A stretch of 64,000 nt of DNA. Source: Sporolactobacillus sp. THM19-2. GTDB taxonomy: Bacteria > Bacillota > Bacilli > Bacillales > Sporolactobacillaceae. The DNA lies in the NCBI RefSeq assembly GCF_004153195.1, contig NZ_SEMC01000013.1:1-64000 (forward strand). The letters are read 5' to 3'. Position numbers and translations under genes: made by a program. Below, one piece after another: positions 54,176 to 63,623 of this stretch; the first letter of the stretch is position 1, and every line of letters starts with the position of its first letter. A model generated the notes under the pieces. That model made no database searches. It saw nothing but the letters and a program-made list of their open reading frames with translations, and was not told the origin of the DNA.

Positions 54176-55660
54176 ATGCGGGGAAATAACAATAAAATTT
54201 TCTTTTTGACAGATTGGCTGGATTTTCAATATGGTGGAAGAACAAAATCAATCATTAGGCGGGCAAAGTTATTAACTGAATTAGGAGGAATTCCGAAAAT
54301 CAATATATTAACTGTACATTATGATCCTGATATTGAGTTTGTATATAAGGATTTTGAAAAGAAGAATAAACGAAACGAAAAAATGATATACAGCAATATT
54401 TATGAAGATATAAAAAGAAGTAAGGGAACAGTCTCAAATAATTATTTAAAGTACTTAAAGAAGACATTTAATCTAAAAAAATTGCATAAATTTAAAGGGT
54501 ATAGTAATAGTCACGTAGTTTATTACTATAATGAAGGCAGACCAATATTTAATATTTCATATGATCCCAAAACTCAAATGGTTCGCCAAATTGATGTATT
54601 TGAGCAAGGAAGAAAAGATACCGTTAAACGTCTGCTAATTGATCGAAAAGGAAATATCCATAGAATCCGTTATTTTTCACAAGATATAAAAATAAGTTAT
54701 GTTGATACATTTCTGAATGATAAAGGCAAGGTATATCTTACCAAAGAATATTCTCCTTCGATCAATGGGAAAAAGCTTGACAGGATTATTTATTATCCAA
54801 CAGCAAAGAAAACTATAGTTTTTCAAAATGAAACTGAATTCTTCTTTTATTGGTTTAATCAAATCATTAACGCTAATTCTATTGTGGTCAGCGATGTGCG
54901 CAGGTTAGATCCTGCTTTATTTAAAGTTGATAAACCGATTAAGCGAATTTTTCAATTGCATAATTATCATTATAAAGATCCGTTAAACGTTCATTCCCCT
55001 TTACGGACGGATTATAAGGCACTATTTGATGAGCTTAAAATAAAAAATGGCACTATGATAACTTTAACTCCAAGGCAGAAAAATGATATTTGTAGCTTGT
55101 ATCCCTCGTTAATTGATAAAACGAAGATCGTTCCTCACTCAATATCTAAGCCTGTCGAGTATCATGTGGATATTAAGAAAAGAATTGTAGTTGTTTCAAG
55201 GTTGGCCGCTGTAAAAAGAATTGATCATGTAATTCAGTCATTTAAATTGTTTCATGAGAAAAAGTCTGATATCATTCTTGAAGTTTATGGAGAGGGAGAA
55301 GCTTATGATGAACTGAAGCACTTGATTGAACATCTGGAATTGGATTCTTGTGTGTTTCTTAAAGGGTACTCCAATGAAGTCGATAAGTTATATCAAAGCT
55401 CTCTATTTTCCGTTTCTGCCAGCTTTGGTGAAGGATTAGGTCTATCTGTAATGGAAAGTTTGAACAATGGGTGCCCCGTTGTGGCTTACTCTTCAAATTA
55501 TGGTCCAAGCGATCTAATTCATAAAAAAAACGGTAAATTAGTCAGTCCAGGCAATATTGAACAATTAGCAGATGCAATGCTCAGGATTACCGATCATCCA
55601 CTTAACAGAGCAGAAATTAGTAAAGCAGCTGAACAATATTTTATGGATGAACTTGCTTAA
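54176..55660 (+). CDS. TagE-like glycosyltransferase (poly(glycerol-phosphate) alpha-glucosyltransferase family)
   Basis: 494-residue GT4-type enzyme. The N-terminal half contains the TagE/TarM-type insertion of beta-strands (NEGRPIFNISYD, DRKGNIHRIRYF, NDKGKVYLTKEY) and the C-terminal half the GT-B nucleotide-sugar site (VVVSRLAAVKRIDHVIQSF, VYGEGEAYDELK, SFGEGLGLSVMES). TagE glucosylates the glycerol-phosphate chain of wall teichoic acid. GGGGAGAAA precedes the ATG. AT-rich like its upstream neighbours. Confidence 0.85.
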   Translation: MRGNNNKIFFLTDWLDFQYGGRTKSIIRRAKLLTELGGIPKINILTVHYDPDIEFVYKDFEKKNKRNEKMIYSNIYEDIKRSKGTVSNNYLKYLKKTFNLKKLHKFKGYSNSHVVYYYNEGRPIFNISYDPKTQMVRQIDVFEQGRKDTVKRLLIDRKGNIHRIRYFSQDIKISYVDTFLNDKGKVYLTKEYSPSINGKKLDRIIYYPTAKKTIVFQNETEFFFYWFNQIINANSIVVSDVRRLDPALFKVDKPIKRIFQLHNYHYKDPLNVHSPLRTDYKALFDELKIKNGTMITLTPRQKNDICSLYPSLIDKTKIVPHSISKPVEYHVDIKKRIVVVSRLAAVKRIDHVIQSFKLFHEKKSDIILEVYGEGEAYDELKHLIEHLELDSCVFLKGYSNEVDKLYQSSLFSVSASFGEGLGLSVMESLNNGCPVVAYSSNYGPSDLIHKKNGKLVSPGNIEQLADAMLRITDHPLNRAEISKAAEQYFMDELA

Positions 55661-56112
55661 AAATTAATGTTCTATAACTGCAATTGGTGTTTGCCTTTTA
55701 TCATGATATACTTTTTGATATATACATCATAAATAATCGGAAATTATGATCATGGAGTTACTGGATTTTTATCAGTAATGGCGGATTGATGCCATTCGGT
55801 TATTATCTTTAAAAGCTTACAGTATCGTGTTTCACCTGTTGAAGATTTATGTTAAAAATAATCATTTGTGCCTTACCCGCTATGCATCGGGGATGCGCTA
55901 TATAAATTTGTTCTTCGTAGATCTTGTGAAAAGGATGCAAAGTGCCGCTTTATTTATTTGCTTCATTGTATACGATGTAAGATAGATTACAGGGTGAAGA
56001 GCAGATATTCTGCAATGAACGGAAAATTGATTTACGGCAACCTTAGATTTACAATGAACGAATAATTTATTGTAATTAACTGCAGGTTGATTAAACAAAG
56101 GAGATTATATAC
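55661..56112. other. Intergenic interval before tagD
   Basis: No supported gene. Short ORFs on both strands (55868-56098) overlap each other and lack ribosome sites. It presumably contains the tagD promoter, which I could not fix. Confidence 0.4.
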
Positions 56113-56508
56113 ATGAAAAAAATTCTGACATACGGCACATTCGACCTTCTTCATTATGGTCATATTAACTTGTTAAAGCGTGCGAAAGAATTAGGCGATT
56201 ATTTAATTGTCGGCTTATCAACCGATGAGTTCAATGCGCAGAAGCATAAGGAAGCCTATCATAGTTTTGAACATCGGAAACTGATTCTGGAGGCTATCCG
56301 TTATGTGGATCTTGTCATACCGGAATCAAATTGGGGACAAAAAGTTGATGATGTAAAAAAATATGATGTCGATATTTTTGTCATGGGTGACGACTGGAAA
56401 GGTAAATTTGATTTTCTGAAGGATTATTGTCAGGTGGTTTATCTGCCGAGGACTGTCGGCATTTCAACGACTAAAATTAAACGGGATCTTTACTCAATGA
56501 AAAAATGA
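56113..56508 (+). CDS. tagD: Glycerol-3-phosphate cytidylyltransferase
   Basis: 131-residue enzyme making CDP-glycerol from CTP and glycerol-3-phosphate. Nucleotide-binding YGTFDLLHYGHINLLKRAK at the N-terminus (HYGH at about 14-17) and RTVGISTTKIK at the C-terminus are textbook. Length equals TagD/TarD. AAAGGAG precedes the ATG. It supplies the donor for all glycerophosphotransferases of this locus. Its stop overlaps the start of the TagB-like gene (ATGA). Confidence 0.97.
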   Translation: MKKILTYGTFDLLHYGHINLLKRAKELGDYLIVGLSTDEFNAQKHKEAYHSFEHRKLILEAIRYVDLVIPESNWGQKVDDVKKYDVDIFVMGDDWKGKFDFLKDYCQVVYLPRTVGISTTKIKRDLYSMKK

Positions 56509-57710
56509 TCAGAGAAGCAGCCGTTTTTCTATATCTTCTTTTCTTTAGAATCATCTTTTTTGTTTTCAAAATCTGTTGCCGAAGGAAAAATACAGTTGTC
56601 TTTGTTGTTTCATTCAGCGATAACCCAAAATGTGTTGCCCGGGAAATTATGCGACAAGGCATTCGGGCACAGCTGATCTTTCTCTGCAGGGGAAAGTGTA
56701 TCGATGATTTTAAAGGCCAAAAGGTTCTGCCATTTGAAACGGACAATCCTGTGACCATCTTCTTATCGGCGTATCATTTAGCCACGGCATCTGTAGTTTT
56801 CGTCGATAATTATTATGGGTTTCTTTCGGTTGTTCATTTTAAAAAGGGGGTTCGTTGCCTCCAACTATGGCATGCTGCAGGAGCCATGAAGACATTTGGA
56901 CTTGAGGATCACACCGTGTCGTTCAGATCGAAACAGGCAAAACGACGTTTTTTACGTGTTTACAGTCATTTTGACCAAATTGTTGTCGGATCCGATCGTA
57001 TGGCTGAGATTTTCAGCAGGTCATTTCATCTGGATGATAAACATATGCTCAGGTCAGGTGTACCGAGGACAGACCGGTTTTATGATCGCAATTATATCAG
57101 GGATTCCGTTAACTCTATAACATCCAGATACGGCAAAAAAAAGAAGATCCTGTATGCGCCGACATTTCGCGAGGGCCAGGGAGAACCCTTGCAGCTGTCT
57201 CTTGACTTAGATCTGATGGAGCGAGAATTAGGAAAAGAGTATCTCTTATTTTTACGATTGCATCCTTTGGATCATTTGAGATACGCCAGGGAACGATCCG
57301 GCTGGAGCGATGATTTTGTGATTGACTGTACGGACTGGCCGGATCTTAATCCGTTGCTGTGCTCTTGTGATCTGTTAATAACCGACTATTCATCTATTCC
57401 GTTTGAGTACGCGCTGCTCCACAAACCCATGATTTTCTATATTTATGATTTTAATCAGTATCAGAAAGAAAGAGGTTTGCAGAAGCATTACCTTGAAGGT
57501 TTACCGGGACCTGCAGCTCGAAGTACAGAAGAGGTCGTAAGCCTGATTCAAAGGGGAGCGTATGATCTGAATAAAATAGAGGCATTTGCTGAAGAATGGA
57601 ACACTTACTCCAGAGGTCATTCAAGCCGGAATGTGGTTGATTTTATGAGATCTGCAGCTCCCTGGCTGCAATCAAGTACCGTATCGAAGCCAGAGCGTGA
57701 CAGAGGCTGA
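56505..57710 (+). CDS. TagB-like CDP-glycerol glycerophosphotransferase (primase type)
   Basis: 401 residues. An N-terminal hydrophobic segment (about 7-24) may anchor it; the GT-B catalytic part has LQLWHAAGAMKTFGL, YAPTFREG, LRLHPLDHL and ITDYSSIPFEYALL. The HAAGA form is that of TagB primases, which add the first glycerol phosphate to the linkage disaccharide, rather than the HGTPLK of TagF polymerases. Coupled to tagD. The linkage-unit genes tagO and tagA are not in the window. Confidence 0.83.
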   Translation: MIREAAVFLYLLFFRIIFFVFKICCRRKNTVVFVVSFSDNPKCVAREIMRQGIRAQLIFLCRGKCIDDFKGQKVLPFETDNPVTIFLSAYHLATASVVFVDNYYGFLSVVHFKKGVRCLQLWHAAGAMKTFGLEDHTVSFRSKQAKRRFLRVYSHFDQIVVGSDRMAEIFSRSFHLDDKHMLRSGVPRTDRFYDRNYIRDSVNSITSRYGKKKKILYAPTFREGQGEPLQLSLDLDLMERELGKEYLLFLRLHPLDHLRYARERSGWSDDFVIDCTDWPDLNPLLCSCDLLITDYSSIPFEYALLHKPMIFYIYDFNQYQKERGLQKHYLEGLPGPAARSTEEVVSLIQRGAYDLNKIEAFAEEWNTYSRGHSSRNVVDFMRSAAPWLQSSTVSKPERDRG

Positions 57711-57748
57711 TCGTGATTTCAGTTATTATCAGGATGTGAATAATCTGT

Positions 57749-59353
57749 ATGTCCTTACCAAAAATCAGTGTGATTGTGCCCATTTATAATGTACAAAGAT
57801 ATTTAAAAGCCTGTTTAAATGCTCTTGCGAAACAATCGTATAACAACATTGAAGTGATTATGGTCAATGACGGATCGACTGATAATAGCGGAAAGATCAT
57901 GCATCACTACGCTAAGCGCTATACTCATTTTTTCGCTCATGATAAACGAAATGGCGGACTGGGGCAGGCCAGAAATTATGGCCTGCAATTTGTAAGTGGA
58001 AAATATATTGCTTTTGTCGATTCTGATGACCTTGTTACACCGCATGCTTACGAAAAAATGGTCTCAACAATCGAAAAGACGCAGTCTGATATGGTCATCG
58101 GTCATGTGACCCGCTTTAATTCATACAAAAAATTCCCTTCCGACCTGCACCGGTTAGTGTTTAAGAAAAAGAGTCTTAAAGACCATATTACGCGCAATCA
58201 TGATCTGGTCTATGATACGACGGCATGGAATAAGCTGTACCGCAGGTCGTTCTGGGAAGCCAATCATTTTTCTTTTCCTGAGGGCATGCTTTACGAGGAT
58301 ATCCCGGTTACATTTCCCGCCCATTACCTTGCACATTCTGTGGATGTTCTTGATGATGTGGTCTATCTGTGGCGTTACAGAAATTTCAGCAGTCCGTCCA
58401 TCACTCAGGACAGAACGGACATTAAAAATCTGGAAGATCGGTTAAAAGCTATTGACAGTGTGAACCATTTTTTTGAAACCCATGATATTGATGATGACCT
58501 GCGTTCGGCAATGGATTTTAAGCTGTTAAAGATTGATTTATTACTTTATTTAAATCGCTTAGACCTATGTGGAGAAGATTTCGTCAATCTGTTTTTTGAA
58601 AAAGTGAATCAATACCTGAATGTTATCCCTGAAAGGGTCTTACTCCAGCTTCCGCCTGTCGACAGGATCAAATACTATTATGTTAAAAAGCGGGATAAAC
58701 AAAGGTTATTTGAAATCTTAAGCTATAGCAAAAGCAGAGCATTCAGAAGGCAAAAACCCATAAGGCGTAAGGAGCATTATTACTTCAGTAGTCCTTCAAG
58801 TGATCAATTGCCTGATCACTATCTGATCATGGATCAACAGATGACTGCTGTGCGTACGCTGAAAAGGATCCGCTGGAAGAAACATACACTGTCCATCAGT
58901 GGCGGTGCTTATATTAAAAGTGTTGATCTGGCTGATCGGTCGGATGTCGCTATGATATTTTCACTGGTGAACGATGCTACAGAAGAGAAATATCCGATTG
59001 ATAAGACCAGGTTAACGAAAACATGGAGAAATACGCTCTCTGCGGCTATTGGAGGAAGGCTCAGTCACCCGCATATTGATTTTGTTTACAATTACAATTG
59101 GTCAGGATATATCCTGAATATTTCATTCGATCAGCTTCCTTTTTCGACACTACCCGAGGGAACTTATTATTTACGCGGAACAATTGATGCAGGAGATTTG
59201 AGCCGGTCTTTCAGGGCAGGACGGCTAAAATGGAGAAATCAGACACTTATGGCAAGAGATGTTGGACAGAGAATGATTCAGATCCATTTCAGCGGGAATG
59301 GAGATATGTACTTCAGAGTGTATCATGGTCAGAGGGTGCAGCCTGATGCGTAA
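57749..59353 (+). CDS. GT2 glycosyltransferase with C-terminal beta linker (split paralogue)
   Basis: 534 residues. The first 240 are a GT2 domain very similar to that of the giant protein at 46699 (VPIYNVQRYLKACL, VNDGSTDNSGKIM, FVDSDDLV, YDTTAWNKLYRRSFW, MLYEDIPVTFPAHYLA). The last 170 correspond to the start of its beta linker (VYNYNWSGYILNISF). It stops where the giant protein continues, and the next gene supplies the missing glycerophosphotransferase, overlapping by 8 nt. Confidence 0.85.
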   Translation: MSLPKISVIVPIYNVQRYLKACLNALAKQSYNNIEVIMVNDGSTDNSGKIMHHYAKRYTHFFAHDKRNGGLGQARNYGLQFVSGKYIAFVDSDDLVTPHAYEKMVSTIEKTQSDMVIGHVTRFNSYKKFPSDLHRLVFKKKSLKDHITRNHDLVYDTTAWNKLYRRSFWEANHFSFPEGMLYEDIPVTFPAHYLAHSVDVLDDVVYLWRYRNFSSPSITQDRTDIKNLEDRLKAIDSVNHFFETHDIDDDLRSAMDFKLLKIDLLLYLNRLDLCGEDFVNLFFEKVNQYLNVIPERVLLQLPPVDRIKYYYVKKRDKQRLFEILSYSKSRAFRRQKPIRRKEHYYFSSPSSDQLPDHYLIMDQQMTAVRTLKRIRWKKHTLSISGGAYIKSVDLADRSDVAMIFSLVNDATEEKYPIDKTRLTKTWRNTLSAAIGGRLSHPHIDFVYNYNWSGYILNISFDQLPFSTLPEGTYYLRGTIDAGDLSRSFRAGRLKWRNQTLMARDVGQRMIQIHFSGNGDMYFRVYHGQRVQPDA

Positions 59354-60536
59354 ACACATGTTACGCACGATAAAGGGTATTGTTCAAAAGCTCTATACTG
59401 TTGGTTTTGTCGTACTGGGCAAACTTCCCGTAAAGCGCAGACTGATCGTGTTTGAAAGTTTCTTTGGCAGGCAGTACAGTTGTAACCCCAGAGCAATATA
59501 TGAGTATATGCATGTGCACTGCCCGGACTACCAACTGATATGGAGCGCGGCACGTGGTTGTGAGCAGATCTTTGAAAAGCATGATATTCCCTATGTCAGG
59601 CGCTATTCATTACGCTGGCTGCTTTTCATGACCCGGGCCGGCTACTGGGTAACTAACATTCGCTATCCCGACTGGTTCAGGAAACCGGCACATACCATTT
59701 TCCTGCAAACATGGCATGGAACGCCCTTAAAACGTCTGGCTCTTGATATTGAGGAGTGGCATGAACCGGGTGTTGTTGCCGGTCTATATAAGAAGCAGTT
59801 TAAAAGAGATTCTGCTATGTGGGATTACCTGATTTCTCCCAATCATTATTCTTCGAAAATTTTCCGCCGCGCTTTTGGTTTTAAAGGAACCCTGGTTGAA
59901 TCCGGATATCCGCGTAACGATATTCTGTATCAGGCAAATCGCCCGGCAGAGATCGAACAGCTGAAAAAGGAATGCGGGCTCCCACGTGACAGGAAGGTCA
60001 TACTCTACGCACCCACGTGGCGGGACGATCAGTTTTATGATAAGGGGAAATACAAATTCAGGCTGGCTCTGGATCTGGACAAGATGCAGGAAGCATTGGG
60101 TAAAGACTACATCATTTTGCTGCGCCTGCATTATCTGGTCGCTGATCATCTTGATTTATCCGATTATCATGGGTTTGTTTATGACTTTTCGAAATTTGAA
60201 GATATACGCGGGCTCTATCTGCTGTCTGATCTTCTGATTACGGATTACTCGTCGGTTTTCTTTGATTATGCCAATCTTCACCGGCCCATGATCTTTTTCG
60301 CTTACGATCTTGATCAGTACAGGGATCATTTACGGGGTTTTTACTTCGATTATGAAAAAAAAGCGCCCGGACCAATTGTACAGACAACGGATGGTGTTCT
60401 CCAGGCTATTCACACTTATGAAAGAACAGAATACCGCCCATGGCCGAACTTTGAAGCTTTCTATCGTCAATTCTGTGCGCTTGAGAATGGAAGTTCATCG
60501 CAGCAGGTGGTCAGACGTGTCTTTAAAAAGGTATGA
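59346..60536 (+). CDS. TagF-like CDP-glycerol:poly(glycerophosphate) glycerophosphotransferase
   Basis: About 396 residues. Strongly similar to domain 3 of the giant protein: FESFFGRQYS, QTWHGTPLKRLALD, YPRNDILYQ, YAPTWRDDQF, LLRLHYLVADH, ITDYSSVFFDYANL, GFYFDYEKKAPGPIV. The conserved histidines of both catalytic motifs are present. I use ATG 59346 (AGAGGG 8 nt upstream; overlaps the previous stop) rather than ATG 59298. Last gene of the tagD-tagB-GT2-tagF set. Confidence 0.87.
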   Translation: MRKHMLRTIKGIVQKLYTVGFVVLGKLPVKRRLIVFESFFGRQYSCNPRAIYEYMHVHCPDYQLIWSAARGCEQIFEKHDIPYVRRYSLRWLLFMTRAGYWVTNIRYPDWFRKPAHTIFLQTWHGTPLKRLALDIEEWHEPGVVAGLYKKQFKRDSAMWDYLISPNHYSSKIFRRAFGFKGTLVESGYPRNDILYQANRPAEIEQLKKECGLPRDRKVILYAPTWRDDQFYDKGKYKFRLALDLDKMQEALGKDYIILLRLHYLVADHLDLSDYHGFVYDFSKFEDIRGLYLLSDLLITDYSSVFFDYANLHRPMIFFAYDLDQYRDHLRGFYFDYEKKAPGPIVQTTDGVLQAIHTYERTEYRPWPNFEAFYRQFCALENGSSSQQVVRRVFKKV

Positions 60537-60595
60537 CAAGGTTTTCACTTCTCCTTGAAAAAGTGTAAAATTATGACTTATTCTGTCCAAAAACA

Positions 60596-60604
60596 TGGTA
60601 TAAT
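60596..60604 (+). promoter_or_regulatory. Putative extended -10 promoter of the universal stress gene
   Basis: TGGTATAAT (TG-N-TATAAT) lies about 62 nt before the start; no clear -35. Confidence 0.5.
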
Positions 60605-60665
60605 ACGAATAGAGACAGATCATTCAAAAATGTTTTATTACTGGTCAGGAAGGTTGGTGGCTGAT

Positions 60666-61103
60666 ATGTATGAGATTCTGGTGCCTGTCGATGGTTCCGA
60701 TCCTGCTCGCAGGGCCGTTAAGGAAGCGGTTTCAATCGCGGAGGGTAAGAAGGATGTTGAAATTACCTTGCTTTATGTGAGCCCGTCTCCGGTATATTTT
60801 CCCTTTTACTCGATGGTCGGCCCATCACTGGATGCAGACGTTAAAGAAGTAGAAGAAAAAGAAGGAAATCAAATGCTTGATGACCTGATTACAGAAGAAT
60901 CAAAGAGCGCCAATGTGACCTTTAAGAAAAAGCACTTATATGGTATTGCTGCACAGGAAATCTGCGATTACGCCAATGACACGAAGAAAGATCTGATTGT
61001 CATGGGTAATCGCGGCATGGGTGCTTTCGGTCAGGTGATTCTTGGCAGTGTCAGCAACAAGGTCCTCCACCTGGCAAACTGTCCGGTCATGATTGTCAAA
61101 TAA
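60666..61103 (+). CDS. Universal stress protein (UspA family)
   Basis: 145 residues. N-terminal MYEILVPVDGSDPARRAVKEA and the ATP-binding motif GNRGMGAFGQVILGSVSNKVL (G2xG9xGS type) near the C-terminus place it in the ATP-binding branch. ATG 60666 is chosen because GGAAGGTTGGTGG lies upstream and it gives the standard N-terminus; the frame extends back to 60555 across the likely promoter. Monocistronic with a terminator. Confidence 0.9.
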   Translation: MYEILVPVDGSDPARRAVKEAVSIAEGKKDVEITLLYVSPSPVYFPFYSMVGPSLDADVKEVEEKEGNQMLDDLITEESKSANVTFKKKHLYGIAAQEICDYANDTKKDLIVMGNRGMGAFGQVILGSVSNKVLHLANCPVMIVK

Positions 61104-61120
61104 CAGCTGAGATTCAGCAG

Positions 61121-61154
61121 ACCTCTGCAATTGTATTCTTTGCAGAGGTTTTTA
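61121..61154 (+). terminator. Terminator of the universal stress gene
   Basis: ACCTCTGCAA / TTGCAGAGGT with a 9-nt loop and T run. Confidence 0.9.
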
Positions 61155-61276
61155 TTATGGTCTATCATAATAAGTGTCAGGTGATCGGATTGGGTCATCA
61201 TTTTCAGATGCCAAAGGTTCATCTGTATTCATCGGCGTGTCTGACTAAAAAAATTTTATTTTTTGGATTCAAACCC

Positions 61277-61305
61277 TTGAAAGTCAAAAAAGGTCAGACT
61301 ATAAT
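61277..61305 (+). promoter_or_regulatory. Sigma-A promoter of clpE
   Basis: TTGAAA (61277-61282), 17-nt spacer, TATAAT (61300-61305). Confidence 0.8.
61282..61298 (+). promoter_or_regulatory. CtsR operator 1, between -35 and -10 of clpE
   Basis: AGTCAAA-AAA-GGTCAGA approximates the CtsR heptad repeat RGTCAAA-N3-RGTCAAA with one mismatch. Confidence 0.7.
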
Positions 61306-61315
61306 AGAGCCATAA

Positions 61316-61332
61316 GGTCAAAGATGGTCAAA
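61316..61332 (+). promoter_or_regulatory. CtsR operator 2, downstream of the clpE -10
   Basis: GGTCAAA-GAT-GGTCAAA is a perfect CtsR direct heptad repeat. Confidence 0.88.
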
Positions 61333-61369
61333 TGACCATCGGATAACAGCCATAAGGAGGCAGGGTCTT

Positions 61370-63562
61370 ATGCTTTGTGACGAATGTAAAGTGAACCCGG
61401 CAACGATCGATATGAATGTGATCGTGAACGGGCAGCAAAAGCATTTACATTTATGTGAGGAATGTTATGCGAAGATGAGAAATAATTTAAATAGGTCGTC
61501 CTTCTTCCAGAGCGGATCACTATTCGATGATTTGTTCAGGAGTTTCATGCAGCCGACTTTCTCGTCGGGAGAAAATAAAGCACAGGAAAATGGTATGGCA
61601 TTTAATGGTCAGGCGCAGCAAATGGGCGGCGGAGGCGGTCGTCATGGCGGATTGCTCGATTCGCTTGGTCGTAATCTGACTGATGCGGCAAGAAAAGGGA
61701 ACATTGATCCTGTGATTGGACGTGATCGCGAAGTTCAGCTCGTGATTGAAACATTGAACCGCAGAAATAAAAATAATCCTGTTCTGATTGGTGAACCAGG
61801 TGTCGGGAAAACGGCTATTGCTGAAGGGCTTGCTCTTAAGATTGTTGAGGGAAAGGTACCGGCTAAACTGGCAAACAAAGAGATTTATCTGCTCGATGTC
61901 TCTTCACTTGTGGCTGGAACAGGCATCCGCGGACAGTTTGAGCAACGAATGAAACAGCTGATGAACGAACTGGAGAAACGGAAGAATGTCATTGTCTTCA
62001 TCGATGAGGTGCATCTCCTTGTCGGTGCCGGATCCGCTGAAGGTGGATCCATGGATGCAGGGAACATTCTGAAACCGGCGCTCGCACGCGGTGAGCTCCA
62101 GATCATGGGTGCGACAACGCTGAAAGAATACCGTAAAATTGAAAAGGACGCGGCTCTTGAACGTCGTTTCCAGCCGATCATCGTCAATGAACCGACAGCA
62201 GAGCAGACTGTACGCATTCTTAAGGGTATCCAGTCAAAGTACGAAAAGTATCATCACGTACATTATACGGATGACGCGATCAGGGCATGTGTAAACTTGT
62301 CTGCCCGCTACATCCAGGATCGTTTCCTTCCTGATAAAGCGATCGATCTGATGGATGAATCAGGATCGAAAATGAATCTGAATCTGACTCCTGTAGATAC
62401 GGAGAGTGTTAAGAAGAAGATTGCAGAAATTTCCGCGGCCAAGGCGGAAGCAACAAAGAACGAACAGTTCGAGGCTGCGGCAAGACTTCGTGATCAGGAA
62501 CATGCTTATCAGAAGCAGCTCGAACAGCTGGAGAAGATTAAATCCAATGGAACCGAACCTCCTGTTGCCGGTCATGAAGCCGTTGTTACAGCAGATCTGA
62601 TTCAGCAGATTGTTGAAGATCGTACGGGCATACCGGTTCGTAAACTTCAGAGTGACGAGCAGAATAAAATGCGCAATCTTGAAGATCGTTTAAATCAGAA
62701 GGTCATTGGTCAGAAGGAAGCCGTGCAAAGAGTTTCCCGCGCCATTCGCCGCAACAGAACCGGATTCAGAAAATCGGAACGCCCGATTGGATCATTCCTG
62801 TTTGTCGGACCGACCGGAGTCGGGAAAACGGAACTTGCGAAAACACTCGCCTATGAAATGTTCGGTGAACGTGATGCGATGATTCGTCTTGATATGAGTG
62901 AATACATGGAGAAACACTCAGTCTCTAAACTGATTGGTGCACCTCCGGGCTATGTCGGACATGAAGAAGCCGGCCAGTTAACAGAAAAGGTACGTCGTAA
63001 ACCATACAGTATTATTCTGGTTGATGAAATTGAAAAAGCTCATCCGGATGTCATGCATATGTTCCTGCAGATTCTGGACGACGGCCGTCTGACCGACAGC
63101 ATGGGTCGAACAGTAAGCTTTAAAGATACCATCATTATCATGACGAGTAATGCCGGTATTTCGAACCGGAGAGCCACCGTCGGATTCGGTGCGACGGACA
63201 GCCATGATGATATGATCAAACAGCTGGAAAACTACTTCCAGCCGGAATTCCTGAACCGCTTTGATGCGATTGTGAAATTTAATTCACTGAAACGGGAAGA
63301 TCTGATCGGTATTGTTAGTCTGATGCTTGAAGACATTAATAAGGCAGCGGACGAACAGGGTCTGGAGCTTCACGTCACAGACGCAGCGAAGAGAAAACTG
63401 GCCGAACTGGGATATAATCCTGAATTCGGTGCACGTCCACTCCGTCGTGTTCTCGAAGAAAAGATTGAAGATAAGATTTCTGATCTGCTTCTCGATAATG
63501 ATCAGGCAAAGAAGATCATGGTCGATGAAGAGAACGGTGAAATCAAAGTAACAGCAGCCTGA
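61370..63562 (+). CDS. clpE: ClpE, ATP-dependent Clp protease ATP-binding subunit
   Basis: 730-residue Hsp100 unfoldase. N-terminal zinc finger ([10 protein letters not shown] then [10 protein letters not shown]), first AAA+ domain with Walker A GEPGVGKT near 141, a UVR-like coiled segment ([18 protein letters not shown]), second AAA+ domain with GPTGVGKT near 480, and the C-terminal D2 small domain. The Cys4 finger identifies ClpE among Clp ATPases. AAGGAGGCAGG precedes the ATG. Two CtsR boxes overlap the promoter, so heat-shock repression by CtsR is expected. Confidence 0.96.
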   Translation: MLCDECKVNPATIDMNVIVNGQQKHLHLCEECYAKMRNNLNRSSFFQSGSLFDDLFRSFMQPTFSSGENKAQENGMAFNGQAQQMGGGGGRHGGLLDSLGRNLTDAARKGNIDPVIGRDREVQLVIETLNRRNKNNPVLIGEPGVGKTAIAEGLALKIVEGKVPAKLANKEIYLLDVSSLVAGTGIRGQFEQRMKQLMNELEKRKNVIVFIDEVHLLVGAGSAEGGSMDAGNILKPALARGELQIMGATTLKEYRKIEKDAALERRFQPIIVNEPTAEQTVRILKGIQSKYEKYHHVHYTDDAIRACVNLSARYIQDRFLPDKAIDLMDESGSKMNLNLTPVDTESVKKKIAEISAAKAEATKNEQFEAAARLRDQEHAYQKQLEQLEKIKSNGTEPPVAGHEAVVTADLIQQIVEDRTGIPVRKLQSDEQNKMRNLEDRLNQKVIGQKEAVQRVSRAIRRNRTGFRKSERPIGSFLFVGPTGVGKTELAKTLAYEMFGERDAMIRLDMSEYMEKHSVSKLIGAPPGYVGHEEAGQLTEKVRRKPYSIILVDEIEKAHPDVMHMFLQILDDGRLTDSMGRTVSFKDTIIIMTSNAGISNRRATVGFGATDSHDDMIKQLENYFQPEFLNRFDAIVKFNSLKREDLIGIVSLMLEDINKAADEQGLELHVTDAAKRKLAELGYNPEFGARPLRRVLEEKIEDKISDLLLDNDQAKKIMVDEENGEIKVTAA

Positions 63563-63577
63563 CAGGCAGTAAAAAGG

Positions 63578-63613
63578 CCGGCACCTCATGATTGAGGTGC
63601 CGGTCTTTTTTTG
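63578..63613. terminator. Terminator of clpE
   Basis: CCGGCACCTCA / TGAGGTGCCGG with 4-nt loop; T run on the right and a five-A run on the left, so it may also end the convergent deformylase transcript. Confidence 0.93.
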
Positions 63614-63623
63614 ACTGAGAGAA

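Noticed and set aside
55868-56098. Overlapping short ORFs before tagD
   Set aside because: Antisense to each other, no ribosome sites; more likely leader or promoter DNA.
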